Part shown: in pieces, positions 1-7,683 of the stretch
Layout: each line of letters opens with the position of its first letter
Position numbering within the stretch: position 1 is the stretch's first letter
Assembly (NCBI GenBank): GCA_030065205.1
Contig: JASJDN010000022.1
Location: 1-55,103, forward strand
Length of the DNA stretch: 55,103 nucleotides
DNA from: Crocosphaera sp.
GTDB lineage: Bacteria; Cyanobacteriota; Cyanobacteriia; Cyanobacteriales; Microcystaceae
Reading direction: 5' to 3'
Position numbers and translations under genes: made by a program
The notes under the pieces: generated by a model
Told to the model about the DNA's origin: nothing
What the model saw: only the letters and a program-made list of their open reading frames with translations
Databases searched by the model: none

Positions 1-137
1 CCCCAACCGGTGGCATAACAATTAATTCTCCTTTTGCCGTTCTTTCTAGTTGCCAATCTTGGTTAACTTGACAAAGACGATAAAATTGTTCATCCGTTAG
101 GTTAACCGTATCTAAGTTTAAAATTACTGCTGTCATG
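1..137 (-). pseudogene. 5' end of a second Uma2-family gene copy, frameshifted
   Basis: The minus strand begins with ATG at 137 and continues off the left edge. The stretch is nearly identical to the first 137 bases of the intact Uma2 gene that starts at 1650 (window base 1 corresponds to 1515). Apart from one substitution (Gly to Ala at codon 3), it carries one extra base in the A/T run around 117-126: five A on the plus strand here against four in the intact copy. This shifts the frame after codon 5 and gives a stop a few codons later. The similarity continues upstream of the start codon to about 180. I read it as the decayed partner of a tandem duplication; a restart downstream of the frameshift cannot be excluded because the rest of the gene lies outside the window. 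Confidence 0.75.
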
Positions 138-342
138 GCTTAATTATCTCCCAAAAATAACCCTAGTTTTAATTGTAACCAATAAACAAGGGCTTATTTG
201 ATCCTTTGAACTCCTCATAAATTATTGAATTTTGAATCGAACCTTGTGTAAAATAGCATAGGGGGGGGAGAAGTCAAGTATTTTTATAAAAATTAATGTT
301 TTTTACATAAATAGCGATGTATTTTAGCGAACAAGAGACTTT

Positions 343-788
343 TTACTGTATCTTAAATGGATTAATAATCGTTAATTGCTCCTCAACAATTAATCTATCT
401 TGCATATCTTCTGAATAAAGACTTTCTACCTCTGCACATAAAGCAGTTGCTACAATTAAACTATCCCAAAAGGATAAATTATACTTACTTCTTAAAAAAG
501 ATGCTTTTTTAAGAATATAAGAATAACTGTGGTTAAATTAATAACATTACATTGTTCTTCAAATTCTTCAATAAGTTGATAGATATCCTGTTCTGCAAGG
601 TTAGTTTTTCTCTTTAACACAGAGCAAACTTCATTGATAACTTGTGTACTAATGATAATGTCTTTAGAATTAGTTAATGAGACTGCTATTGTACGTTTTC
701 TCGTATCTTCTTGGGGATCAGGATCTTGATCAACGAGAAAACGATATAACCAAATATTAGAGTCAATGAATATTTTTGGATCACTCAT
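343..788 (-). pseudogene. VapC-like PIN-domain toxin, split by a -1 frameshift
   Basis: From ATG 788 the frame encodes a typical PIN start (IFIDSNIWLYRF, first catalytic Asp; NEVCSVL, catalytic Glu) but stops at 492 after 98 residues. The -1 frame from about 504 to the stop at 343 encodes the missing PIN C-terminus: SFWDSLIVATAL, LYSEDMQD and an LTIINPF ending, all standard for the family and holding the remaining acidic residues. Together they make about 148 codons, the usual length. The break falls on A AAA AAG (510-504), in register for -1 slippage, inside a perfect 10-bp inverted repeat (491-500/504-513). The gene lies 2 bases downstream of its probable antitoxin. It is either inactivated by an indel in the A run or, less likely, expressed by frameshifting. 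Confidence 0.8.
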
Positions 789-790
789 AA

Positions 791-1042
791 TTATCTTTCA
801 TGTATTTCCTCTCTTGTTAGCTTTCTTTCTCCTTTTACACTAATCGGGTTTTCTGCTAATTTATCCATTAATCTTTTTGTTTGATTTTCCTTGTCAACAG
901 GATTGATAATAACAATCACTTGACTACCATCTTCAAGTTTATTTTTGTATTCTTCTGGTATGTAAATCATACCTTGTTTGATTTTTGCTTCAAATTCTAC
1001 TGGATTTTTCATTTTTTCTGCTAATTTCTCTCTAAAAGTCAT
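791..1042 (-). CDS. AbrB/VapB-like antitoxin
   Basis: This 83-residue protein has a central segment GMIYIPEEYKNKLEDGSQV that resembles the swapped-hairpin AbrB/VapB DNA-binding fold, preceded by a charged helix and followed by a charged tail (LTREEIHER) of the kind that binds a toxin. It ends 2 bases before the start of the PIN gene on the same strand, the normal antitoxin-toxin order. Such antitoxins bind the toxin and repress their own promoter, which should lie in 1043-1077. Because its toxin is frameshifted, it may now be an orphan or may neutralise related toxins. The TA assignment rests on size, order and the PIN neighbour; sequence similarity to named families was judged by eye only. 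Confidence 0.65.
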   Translation of the reverse strand: MTFREKLAEKMKNPVEFEAKIKQGMIYIPEEYKNKLEDGSQVIVIINPVDKENQTKRLMDKLAENPISVKGERKLTREEIHER

Positions 1043-1077
1043 AAATTTTCATTCCTATTATATAATTATCAAAAAGT

Positions 1078-1650
1078 TTATTCAAAAGGAGACAAAGATA
1101 AACTAAATCCTGGTAATACATCTTCTCCACTTAAATCTGTTGGTAATTCTTTAACTTCTACGGGTTGATTTTGACGGTAAATTTCGACTTGTTGTTGTTG
1201 AGGATTAATTAACCAACCCAACTGTAAACCACTATCCAGATATTCTTGCATTTTTGCTTGGAGTGTTTCTAATGAATCAGTACGAGAACGTAATTCTATG
1301 ACAAAATCAGGACAAATAGGAGGAAACTTTTCTTGTTCTTCTCGACTCAAAGATTGCCAATGAGTTAAACTAATCCAAGCAGCATCAGGGGATCGATCGC
1401 CCCCTTTTGGTAACCGAAAAATAGTGGAAGAACTAAACACTTTTCCCAGTCCAGTTTGACGGTTCCACAACCATAGTAGACTAATTAAATCAGCTTCTCG
1501 TTCTCCACTAATTCCCCCAACCGGTGGCATAACAATTAATTCTCCTTTTGCCGTTCTTTCTAGTTGCCAATCTTGGTTAACTTGACAAAGACGATAAAAT
1601 TGTTCATCCGTTAGGTTAACCGTATCTAAGTTTAAAATTACTCCTGTCAT
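1078..1650 (-). CDS. Uma2-family (DUF820) PD-(D/E)XK nuclease-like protein
   Basis: This 190-residue protein has the order of motifs of the cyanobacteria-rich Uma2/DUF820 family: GELIVMPPVGG near residues 36-46, SPDAAW at 87-92 (first Asp), PDFVIELRS at 114-122 (Asp/Glu) and QAKMQEYL at 131-138 (Lys), then the LGWLINP strand. These acidic and lysine residues match a PD-(D/E)XK endonuclease core. The biological role of the family is unknown; it is often expanded in cyanobacteria and mobile. The 5' part of this gene is duplicated at the left edge of the window, with a TA locus between the copies. ATG 1650 is supported by conservation of the start in both copies. Confidence 0.85.
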   Translation of the reverse strand: MTGVILNLDTVNLTDEQFYRLCQVNQDWQLERTAKGELIVMPPVGGISGEREADLISLLWLWNRQTGLGKVFSSSTIFRLPKGGDRSPDAAWISLTHWQSLSREEQEKFPPICPDFVIELRSRTDSLETLQAKMQEYLDSGLQLGWLINPQQQQVEIYRQNQPVEVKELPTDLSGEDVLPGFSLSLSPFE

Positions 1651-1806
1651 AGCTCAATTTTCTTCTAAAAATCACCCTAGTCTTAATTTTAGCCAATAAA
1701 TTTCAAAATAACTATCTCTTCTATGGATTTTATGTTGATGATTAATTGCTTGTTTTGTTAATCTATAGATAAGTGTGATAAAATGACTCCAAAATATTGA
1801 TTAACC

Positions 1807-2604
1807 ATGCAATCTTTTTTCCAAGAAACCCAAAAACCTGATCGTCAAATTAATCTGGCGAAAGCAGCATTAATTTATGCAAAATACGAATATCCTAAAC
1901 TAAAAATCAAAGACTATTTAACAACTTTAGATATAATTGCTCAGAGGATAAAAGAGGATTTATCTCAAGAATTATATCCTTTAAAAGTGATAAATACGAT
2001 CAATAAGTATTTATTTGGTGAGTTGGGTTTTGTAGGAAATACAAGCAATTATTATGATCCTGATAATAGTTACTTGAATCAAGTTATTGATCAAAAAACA
2101 GGTATCCCTATTACCTTATCTGTTATCTATTTAGAAATAGCAAAACGTCTTGATTTTCCGATGGTTGGTATTGGGATGCCAGGACATTTTATCATTCGTC
2201 CTGAGTTTGAAAATGTCGGAATTTTCGTAGATGTTTTTAATCAAGGAGAGATTCTATTTAAAGAAGACTGTGAAATAAAATTACAGGAAATTTATCAACA
2301 ACCCGTTAGCTTAGAAGCACATTTTTTAACCCCTGTAAGCAATCAACAAATTTTAGGCAGAATGTTGACTAATTTAAAATATATCTATCTTAATCGTCAA
2401 GAATACCCTAAAATGTTGAGAATTATAGAATTACTGCTGCAATTATTTCCCAATCATCCTATGGAACTCCGCGATCGCGGTTTACTCTATTATCAATTAA
2501 GACAATGGGAAAAAGCAACCAGCGATCTACAATTATACTTATCTATTTTACCCACCGCAGAAGATGCCAAAACGATTCGTCAACTCCTGCAACAAATGCG
2601 CTAA
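1807..2604 (+). CDS. SirB1-family transglutaminase-like protein with TPR
   Basis: A 265-residue protein with the SirB1/transglutaminase-like core: a DPDNSYLNQVI motif near residue 88, GIPITLSVIYLEIAKRL near 100-116 and GMPGHFIIRP near 123-132. The last 70 residues form a TPR-like helical pair (LRDRGLLYYQLRQWEKA), the usual domain order of cyanobacterial and proteobacterial SirB1 proteins. The family looks like an inactive or altered papain-fold enzyme and its substrate is unknown. It begins at ATG 1807, about 155 bases from the divergent Uma2 gene, and is followed 44 bases later by the glycosyltransferase gene on the same strand. Confidence 0.85.
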   Translation: MQSFFQETQKPDRQINLAKAALIYAKYEYPKLKIKDYLTTLDIIAQRIKEDLSQELYPLKVINTINKYLFGELGFVGNTSNYYDPDNSYLNQVIDQKTGIPITLSVIYLEIAKRLDFPMVGIGMPGHFIIRPEFENVGIFVDVFNQGEILFKEDCEIKLQEIYQQPVSLEAHFLTPVSNQQILGRMLTNLKYIYLNRQEYPKMLRIIELLLQLFPNHPMELRDRGLLYYQLRQWEKATSDLQLYLSILPTAEDAKTIRQLLQQMR

Positions 2605-2648
2605 ACTAATAATCAATTATCCTATCTTAGTTATCCATTATAAAAGCT

Positions 2649-3590
2649 GTGTTTATAAGTGTTGTCATTCCTACTTACAATCGTAAACCCATTTTAGAAA
2701 AATGTCTGAAAGCTTTAGAAAAACAACAATTAAATGATGATAAAATTAGTGATTATGAAGTGGTTTTGGTAGATGATGGTTCGACGGATGGAACATTAGA
2801 ATGGTTAAAGGAAAATCAACAAGACTTCCCCCATGTTTTTTGTTTTTCTCAAGATCATAATGGACCTTCTGCAGCTAGAAATTTAGGCGTAAATAAGGCA
2901 AAAGGTGATATCATTATCTTTATTGATAGCGATTTAGTGGTAACCGAAACATTTTTGCAATGTCACGCTGATGCTTTAATTAAAGGTGAGAAGAAACTAG
3001 GAAGCGATCGCCTATTTACTTACGGGGCGGTTATTAATACTTGTAATTTCGATGATCCCACTTCTGAACCCTATAAAATAACGGATTTTTCGGCTGCTTA
3101 TTTTGCCACGGGGAACGTAGCAATTGCTAAAAAATGGTTAGAAAAAGCGGGGTTATTTGATACCCGTTTTCAACTGTATGGATGGGAAGACTTAGAACTG
3201 GGAGTAAGATTAAAACAGCTAGGGTTAACCTTAATTAAATGTCCTGAAGCAGTGGGTTATCATTGGCATCCTCCCTTTAATTTAGCCCAAATTCCTAACT
3301 TAATTGATAAAGAAATACAACGAGGAAGAATGGGGGTTTTATTTTACCAAAAACATCCAACCTTTGAAGTCCGTTTGATGATCCAAATGACCTTATTACA
3401 CCGAATTTTGTGGGGAATTTTATCATTAGGTGGAAAATTAAATGAGAGAACCCTTGCTCCAATTTTACAATGGCTAATTAATAAAGGAAAGCCCCAATTA
3501 GCCTTAGAAATTGCTCGAATTTTCCTCAATTGGTATAATGTTCAAGGGGTTTATTCTGCCTATCGAGAAATGACCAACCATTCATCCTAA
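2649..3590 (+). CDS. Family 2 glycosyltransferase
   Basis: A 313-residue GT-A fold glycosyltransferase. Visible are the opening strand VVIPTYNRKP (residues 5-14), DDGSTDGT at 42-49, the metal-binding DxD-type motif IDSDL at 92-96 and the acceptor-side motif GWEDLELG at 178-185. The C-terminal 100 residues are helical and lack clear membrane spans, so the enzyme is probably cytoplasmic or membrane-associated. Family members transfer sugars from nucleotide donors to polysaccharide, lipid or protein acceptors; donor and acceptor here are unknown. The start is GTG at 2649, because the beta-strand begins immediately and no ATG is available. It ends just before a large palindrome and converges with the SGNH gene. 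Confidence 0.9.
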   Translation: MFISVVIPTYNRKPILEKCLKALEKQQLNDDKISDYEVVLVDDGSTDGTLEWLKENQQDFPHVFCFSQDHNGPSAARNLGVNKAKGDIIIFIDSDLVVTETFLQCHADALIKGEKKLGSDRLFTYGAVINTCNFDDPTSEPYKITDFSAAYFATGNVAIAKKWLEKAGLFDTRFQLYGWEDLELGVRLKQLGLTLIKCPEAVGYHWHPPFNLAQIPNLIDKEIQRGRMGVLFYQKHPTFEVRLMIQMTLLHRILWGILSLGGKLNERTLAPILQWLINKGKPQLALEIARIFLNWYNVQGVYSAYREMTNHSS

Positions 3591-3597
3591 TTTTCCT

Positions 3598-3860
3598 AGG
3601 GGTTAACAACCATCACTGGTGTCAACTTAACAGTGAATCGTTATTTCTTGATTGTCATTGCGAGGGGATGAACCACGACTATAGCTTGATTTGTTGTTAT
3701 TATCCCCCCGAGGCAATCTCTATTTTTCAGTTGGGTGTTGTTAGAGATTGCTTCGGAGGAAGAAATAAGTCTTAAACTTTTGTTCCAGTCAAGATTTTGC
3801 CTCCTCGCAATGACAGTTTCCATTGGCTTAAGTTGACGCTAATAACAGCCGTTAACCCCT
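3598..3860. repeat. Nested inverted repeat between convergent genes (terminator-like outer arms)
   Basis: AGGGGTTAAC at 3598-3607 pairs with GTTAACCCCT at 3851-3860, and GTCAACTTAA at 3621-3630 pairs with TTAAGTTGAC at 3828-3837. The two pairs are spaced 13 bases apart on each side, so they form one interrupted stem. It lies exactly between the convergent glycosyltransferase and SGNH genes, where a bidirectional terminator is expected. Its loop is filled by the 161-bp repeat at 3654-3814. Confidence 0.7.
3654..3814. mobile_element. MITE-like repeat, GTCATTGCGAGG terminal inverted repeats
   Basis: A 161-bp non-coding element bounded by GTCATTGCGAGG (3654-3665) and its exact inverse CCTCGCAATGAC (3803-3814), with internal inverted segments around CCCCCCGAGGCAATCTC and GAGATTGCTTCGGAGG. 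A second complete copy lies at 54735-54893 and a left-hand fragment at 14183-14248. The terminal sequence is of a kind seen in interspersed repeats of many bacteria. It has no coding capacity and would need a transposase supplied in trans. It sits inside the loop of a larger palindrome. Confidence 0.8.
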
Positions 3861-3869
3861 ACTTTTTCC

Positions 3870-5279
3870 TTAATTTTTTAGGTAATAGTTTTGGGGAATA
3901 ATTTGAATTTTCTCCCAGGCCGTAATCGAGTGATACAGGGTTTCTGCGAGAACCGTATTAGATTTTTCTGTTAAGTGAACTGTATCGGTAAACATGGGGG
4001 TTGGGAAATTAGAATTACTTTGATAAAAATTGAGAACTTTTACATTTTTTGGATAGGCTTTTCCTAACTGTTGAGTGGCTTTAACAAACTCCTTATAAGC
4101 TGCTGGTACCTCTTCAACATACTCTTTTCCTAAGCGATCGCGGATCGCCTTTTCATCAGAAGAAAGCTTTTCAAGGGGACGAGAGGTAATCTCGGGTTGA
4201 ACCGCTAAAACCACAGGAATACCCATTTTTGCAGAGAGTTGAATTAACCGCTTATGGTTTTCTCGATAACGATCCACCCGACGTTTTAATTCATCTTTAT
4301 TATCGGGTAAATACTGCTTTAAGCCCTTATTATCTGTATTAATGGGTAAGCTAGTATCTACCGCAGGACGACTATTTTTAGCAGGATTCGTAAAGGAATT
4401 ATAAGTTCTCACTAACCCGGTATTCTTAATCCATTCATCAGCCGAAAAATTCAAAGAATTCTGAAAATGTCCCTTCGCATCGGCCAAAAATTCATCAATA
4501 TGAGGCACATCGGTTTGCGACTGATTACTGGATAACATCAAATCCCCATACCCATCTAAAACCACAATTAAATCCGGTTGATAGGGGAGAATTTTTAAAG
4601 CTAATTGAGACAGTTGATTACCGGAAGTATAACCCGGAACCGCAGCATTAATAACCCGATAATTCCCTTCCCGAATTTTAGGGGGTAACTTCATTAATTT
4701 TTGTCGAGACGGAACAAAGAAGGGAAAGACATCGGGACGATAGGTAGAAGGGGAACTTTTTTGTTGTTTAACTCGTTGTTGCAGACGGGCTTCTAATTGA
4801 TGGGCAATGGTACTGTTATTATTAGGGTTTAATTGTCCAAACGCCGTCGAACCCCCGAGAATAAAGATGCGAATCTCGTTTTTCGGTTTAGCCACAGGAA
4901 CCGGATCATTATCCCGCAACCCCTGTTCATTGATGTAGAAAAATTCGCTTTTTTGGGGACTCACAGGTTCATAACCCGTGGTTGAACTGCGTTGCATCAC
5001 CAGGTTACCCTGATTTTTCAATCCTTCGATGGGTTTATCCGTAGCGGTACGAAACTGTAACTTATAGGCTTCGATGACTGGAGACGTTCCTTTACTGGTG
5101 TCTCCCTTTCCCGTCATCCCCAGATAGGTTTGGGCGAGAAACTCCGAGAGAATGATTAACACCGGTAAAGCGATCGCAATGCCCCATAAGGATATTTTAG
5201 GCCGTGTTTTGCCGTTGTTATAGTAAGAATTTCTGTAATAAGAACCGTAAGAGCGAGGTTTTTTTGGTAATTTCAGCAT
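3870..5279 (-). CDS. Membrane-anchored SGNH/GDSL-type hydrolase
   Basis: A 469-residue protein with one N-terminal membrane segment (residues about 31-53, SLWGIAIALPVLIILSEF) after a basic, tyrosine-rich cytoplasmic tail. The exported domain has the SGNH block I FILGGSTAFG (Ser near 144), a Gly-containing block (NAAVPGYTSGNQL), a third block (VVLDGYGDL, with Gly-Asp where Gly-x-Asn is common) and a C-terminal TDTVHLTEK that supplies the Asp-x-x-His pair. SGNH enzymes remove or transfer acyl groups, often on polysaccharides or lipids. ATG 5279 is chosen over an upstream ATG at 5324 because AGAGG lies 9-10 bases before it. It converges with the glycosyltransferase gene. Confidence 0.8.
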   Translation of the reverse strand: MLKLPKKPRSYGSYYRNSYYNNGKTRPKISLWGIAIALPVLIILSEFLAQTYLGMTGKGDTSKGTSPVIEAYKLQFRTATDKPIEGLKNQGNLVMQRSSTTGYEPVSPQKSEFFYINEQGLRDNDPVPVAKPKNEIRIFILGGSTAFGQLNPNNNSTIAHQLEARLQQRVKQQKSSPSTYRPDVFPFFVPSRQKLMKLPPKIREGNYRVINAAVPGYTSGNQLSQLALKILPYQPDLIVVLDGYGDLMLSSNQSQTDVPHIDEFLADAKGHFQNSLNFSADEWIKNTGLVRTYNSFTNPAKNSRPAVDTSLPINTDNKGLKQYLPDNKDELKRRVDRYRENHKRLIQLSAKMGIPVVLAVQPEITSRPLEKLSSDEKAIRDRLGKEYVEEVPAAYKEFVKATQQLGKAYPKNVKVLNFYQSNSNFPTPMFTDTVHLTEKSNTVLAETLYHSITAWEKIQIIPQNYYLKN

Positions 5280-5426
5280 TAAATCGTTCCTCTGTAAAAA
5301 TAGGTTTACAAAATTATTGGTCAAACCTTAGCATTGAATAGGATCAAGAATCCACTGAAAATATTTAAAAGTGGTTTCCACTGTAAATATACTGATTCTC
5401 TAGTTTAACCATCATTGGTAAAATTT

Positions 5427-5900
5427 ATGGCCTATCAATTACTATTTGTCTGTTTGGGTAACATTTGCCGTTCTCCCTCTGCAGAAAATATTATGAACCA
5501 TTTAATCCAAGAAAGAGGGCTAGACGGTCAAATTATCTGTGATTCAGCCGGCACATCCAGTTATCATATTGGGGCTTCTCCAGATCGCCGAATGCAAGCG
5601 GCTGCAGCCCGTCGGGGGATTAAGTTAGTAGGACAAGCCAGACAGTTTGACCCTGGTGATTTTGAAACCTTTGACCTGATTTTAGCTATGGATCGTTCCA
5701 ACTATCGAGATATTCTCCGACTGGATCAAAACAACGTTTATCAAGACAAGGTTCGTTTAATGTGTGACTTTGCCAGTCAACACAGAGATCAGGAAGTCCC
5801 CGATCCCTACTATGGAGGAGAAGCGGGGTTTGATCATGTGATTAACTTATTATTAGATGCTTGTGATGGGTTGTTAAAGGAAGTTTTAAGCAATGAATGA
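5427..5900 (+). CDS. Low-molecular-weight protein tyrosine phosphatase
   Basis: A 157-residue protein opening with the phosphatase P-loop CLGNICRS (Cys9 to Arg15 in C-x5-R) and carrying the general-acid loop VPDPYYGG near residue 125, the two catalytic parts of the LMW-PTP family. It removes phosphate from phosphotyrosine, and bacterial members often act with tyrosine kinases in polysaccharide export. ATG 5427 is used; an upstream TTG at 5415 would add four residues. The 3' end overlaps the sipA start by 8 bases (ATGAATGA), so the two genes are probably translated together. Confidence 0.92.
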   Translation: MAYQLLFVCLGNICRSPSAENIMNHLIQERGLDGQIICDSAGTSSYHIGASPDRRMQAAAARRGIKLVGQARQFDPGDFETFDLILAMDRSNYRDILRLDQNNVYQDKVRLMCDFASQHRDQEVPDPYYGGEAGFDHVINLLLDACDGLLKEVLSNE

Positions 5901-6150
5901 ACAAAAAATTGCCGTGGGTAGTAAAGTCTCTTTAGTCACTCAACCCCCCTACCTCAAAACCGCCGATCCCATGCCTATGTTACGACCCCCTGACATTTTA
6001 CAGGTGGGGGACGAAGGCATTGTTATGGATCGTCGTCCTGGGGGTTATTGGGGGGTCAAATTTCCTCAAGGGACGTTTTTGATGGAAAGTCAATATATTG
6101 CCGTTGCTGAGCCTCAAGACTCATCCCATACCGATATTTTAAGTGACTGA
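5893..6150 (+). CDS. sipA: SipA-like regulatory protein (DUF3148)
   Basis: An 85-residue protein with the conserved cyanobacterial pattern VGSKVSLVTQPPYLKTADP, then MPMLRPPDILQVGDEG and a GGYWGVKFPQG motif before LESQYI. This is the DUF3148 family, whose studied member SipA binds the sensor kinase NblS (Hik33) and modulates signalling under light and nutrient stress. The fold is a small SH3-like barrel. It overlaps the 3' end of the tyrosine phosphatase gene by 8 bases. The family assignment is confident; partnership with NblS in this organism is inferred from the family. Confidence 0.85.
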   Translation: MNEQKIAVGSKVSLVTQPPYLKTADPMPMLRPPDILQVGDEGIVMDRRPGGYWGVKFPQGTFLMESQYIAVAEPQDSSHTDILSD

Positions 6151-6193
6151 TTAATGCTTAAATATAGTTTATAAATACACACACCAAGTCTAA

Positions 6194-6370
6194 TTAAAAT
6201 ATATAGATTTGAGTAATAATCAACTAGAAAATATCCCAGATTTTAGTAGTAATTTAACTCATTTAACCCAACTAAATTTGAGTAATAATCAGCTAAAAAG
6301 TGTACCAGAGTCTCTTGCTAAATTAACCGAGTTAACCAAACTGGATTTAACCAATAATCCAGTTTCCTGA
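6194..6370 (+). pseudogene. Leucine-rich-repeat protein remnant
   Basis: After a stop at 6191-6193 the frame reads 58 codons to TGA at 6368-6370 and encodes two and a half leucine-rich repeats (IDLSNNQLENIPDF, LTQLNLSNNQLKSVPE, LTKLDLTNNPVS). No ATG start or usable upstream region is present, so this is the C-terminal stub of a larger LRR protein, left behind after sipA. LRR proteins are often repeated and recombinogenic in cyanobacteria. Confidence 0.75.
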
Positions 6371-6399
6371 CTGCTCTCCGATAGTGTAACAGTGTTTAA

Positions 6400-7257
6400 T
6401 TAATCAGTTTTCTCTACTTGATCAGGCTCAACAGTTGGCTCTTGTTTTTGGGTTTGAGGACGTTGTAAAGAAATGTCTTTGAGTTGCTCTTTATATTGAA
6501 CAGGGGCTTTAAGAATCGCTTCTTTAAATAAGGTTTGAGCCTCATTTTCTTTGCCTTGTTCTCTGAGTAACATTCCTTTGGCTAACAAGGGACGAAAATC
6601 GTCTTTATCCCCTTTAATTGCCTGATCATAAATAACCAAAGCCTCATCATATCGTTCTTGTTCGCTGTAAATTTCTCCTAAGAGTAATTGTAGAGAGGTG
6701 AGATTAAAAACACTTTGGGATGCTGATTCTTTTGATTGTTCTTCGATAGCTTCATCTAAGGTGTTCTGCACTAAACTAATAGCATCTTGAGAACGGTTTT
6801 GTTCTAGGTACAAATCCACCATTCCTTTTAACGCTCGCATATCCCCAGGATTGGCTGCTATGATCTCTTGATAGGCGTTAAGGGCTTCTGGATAATTTTT
6901 TAGTTGTTGTTGAGATTGGGCTAATAAAATCCCGTAATCGGGTTGTTGGGGGTTGAGTTGGGCTAAACGTTCCAAGGGAGCGATCGCAGCTTCTAAGTCC
7001 CCTTGTCTGAGTCGGGTTTCTAGGAGTCCTAACAGGGCATTTTCGTTGTCGGGTTCCCTTTCTAAGACCAATTGATACCCTAGGGCTTCATTTTCGAGTC
7101 TGGTGGTTTCCGGGGTAACGACGGAAGCTTGATCGGCTTGTTTGGCCTGAACCATACTGCTGACAATGGGTAACACAGAAAAGGAAATGAGAGCCAGTAA
7201 CATTAATATTAAAGTCGCATAAATCCAGCGACGGTTCTTAGTTTTAGAGCTTTTCAT
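6400..7257 (-). CDS. Membrane-anchored TPR protein
   Basis: A 285-residue protein with a basic start and one membrane segment (IYATLILMLLALISFSVLPIV, residues about 14-34), followed by at least five TPR motifs, for example NALLGLLETRLRQGDLEAA, PEALNAYQEIIAANPGD and YDEALVIYDQAIKGDKDD. The C-terminus is Gln/Glu-rich. The TPR domain probably faces the periplasm or lumen and binds partner proteins; no specific role is visible. ATG 7257 is preferred to an in-frame TTG at 7272. Genes on both sides look unrelated. Confidence 0.8.
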   Translation of the reverse strand: MKSSKTKNRRWIYATLILMLLALISFSVLPIVSSMVQAKQADQASVVTPETTRLENEALGYQLVLEREPDNENALLGLLETRLRQGDLEAAIAPLERLAQLNPQQPDYGILLAQSQQQLKNYPEALNAYQEIIAANPGDMRALKGMVDLYLEQNRSQDAISLVQNTLDEAIEEQSKESASQSVFNLTSLQLLLGEIYSEQERYDEALVIYDQAIKGDKDDFRPLLAKGMLLREQGKENEAQTLFKEAILKAPVQYKEQLKDISLQRPQTQKQEPTVEPDQVEKTD

Positions 7258-7346
7258 AATATTCGGATGCAATATTTAACAGCAATATTCCCATTTTAAA
7301 GGGGTGAGGTAACTAATTAATATCACGCAGAGGTACAGTGGGATCT

Positions 7347-7646
7347 TTAGAAGGCATAAACTGCGTCCTTTTGTGCTTGAATGGTGATACCTGGTTTTAA
7401 AGCAGCATAATTGATAACATCCGTTTGAATGGGGAATAAATCGGCAATATACTGTTTGACATTTGTATAAGCGTAAATATCCATCGGGATCTCAGGATTT
7501 ATATCAATCAAAATATCAATATCGCTTCCTTCCTTTGCTTCCCCTCTGGCAACCGAACCAAAAACGGCTGCGTGTAGGACACCCCGTTGCTGTAATGCTT
7601 CTTGATGAAGACGTAACTTTGCTAAGACGGCATTTTTATCTATCAT
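7347..7646 (-). CDS. MntA-like minimal nucleotidyltransferase (orphan)
   Basis: A 99-residue minimal nucleotidyltransferase with FGSVARGEAKEGSDIDILIDI: the GS motif followed by the D-x-D metal pair. Proteins of this size are the MntA antitoxin of MntA-HepT systems, which modify a HEPN RNase with AMP groups. No HEPN gene lies on either side: downstream (below 7347) is the TPR gene and upstream is the EamA transporter. ATG 7646 is preferred to TTG 7655. It could be a TA remnant that lost its toxin or could act on a HEPN protein elsewhere. Confidence 0.8.
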   Translation of the reverse strand: MIDKNAVLAKLRLHQEALQQRGVLHAAVFGSVARGEAKEGSDIDILIDINPEIPMDIYAYTNVKQYIADLFPIQTDVINYAALKPGITIQAQKDAVYAF

Positions 7647-7683
7647 GGCTCTCAAGTCCTTTTAATTAATTCTAGATATATTT

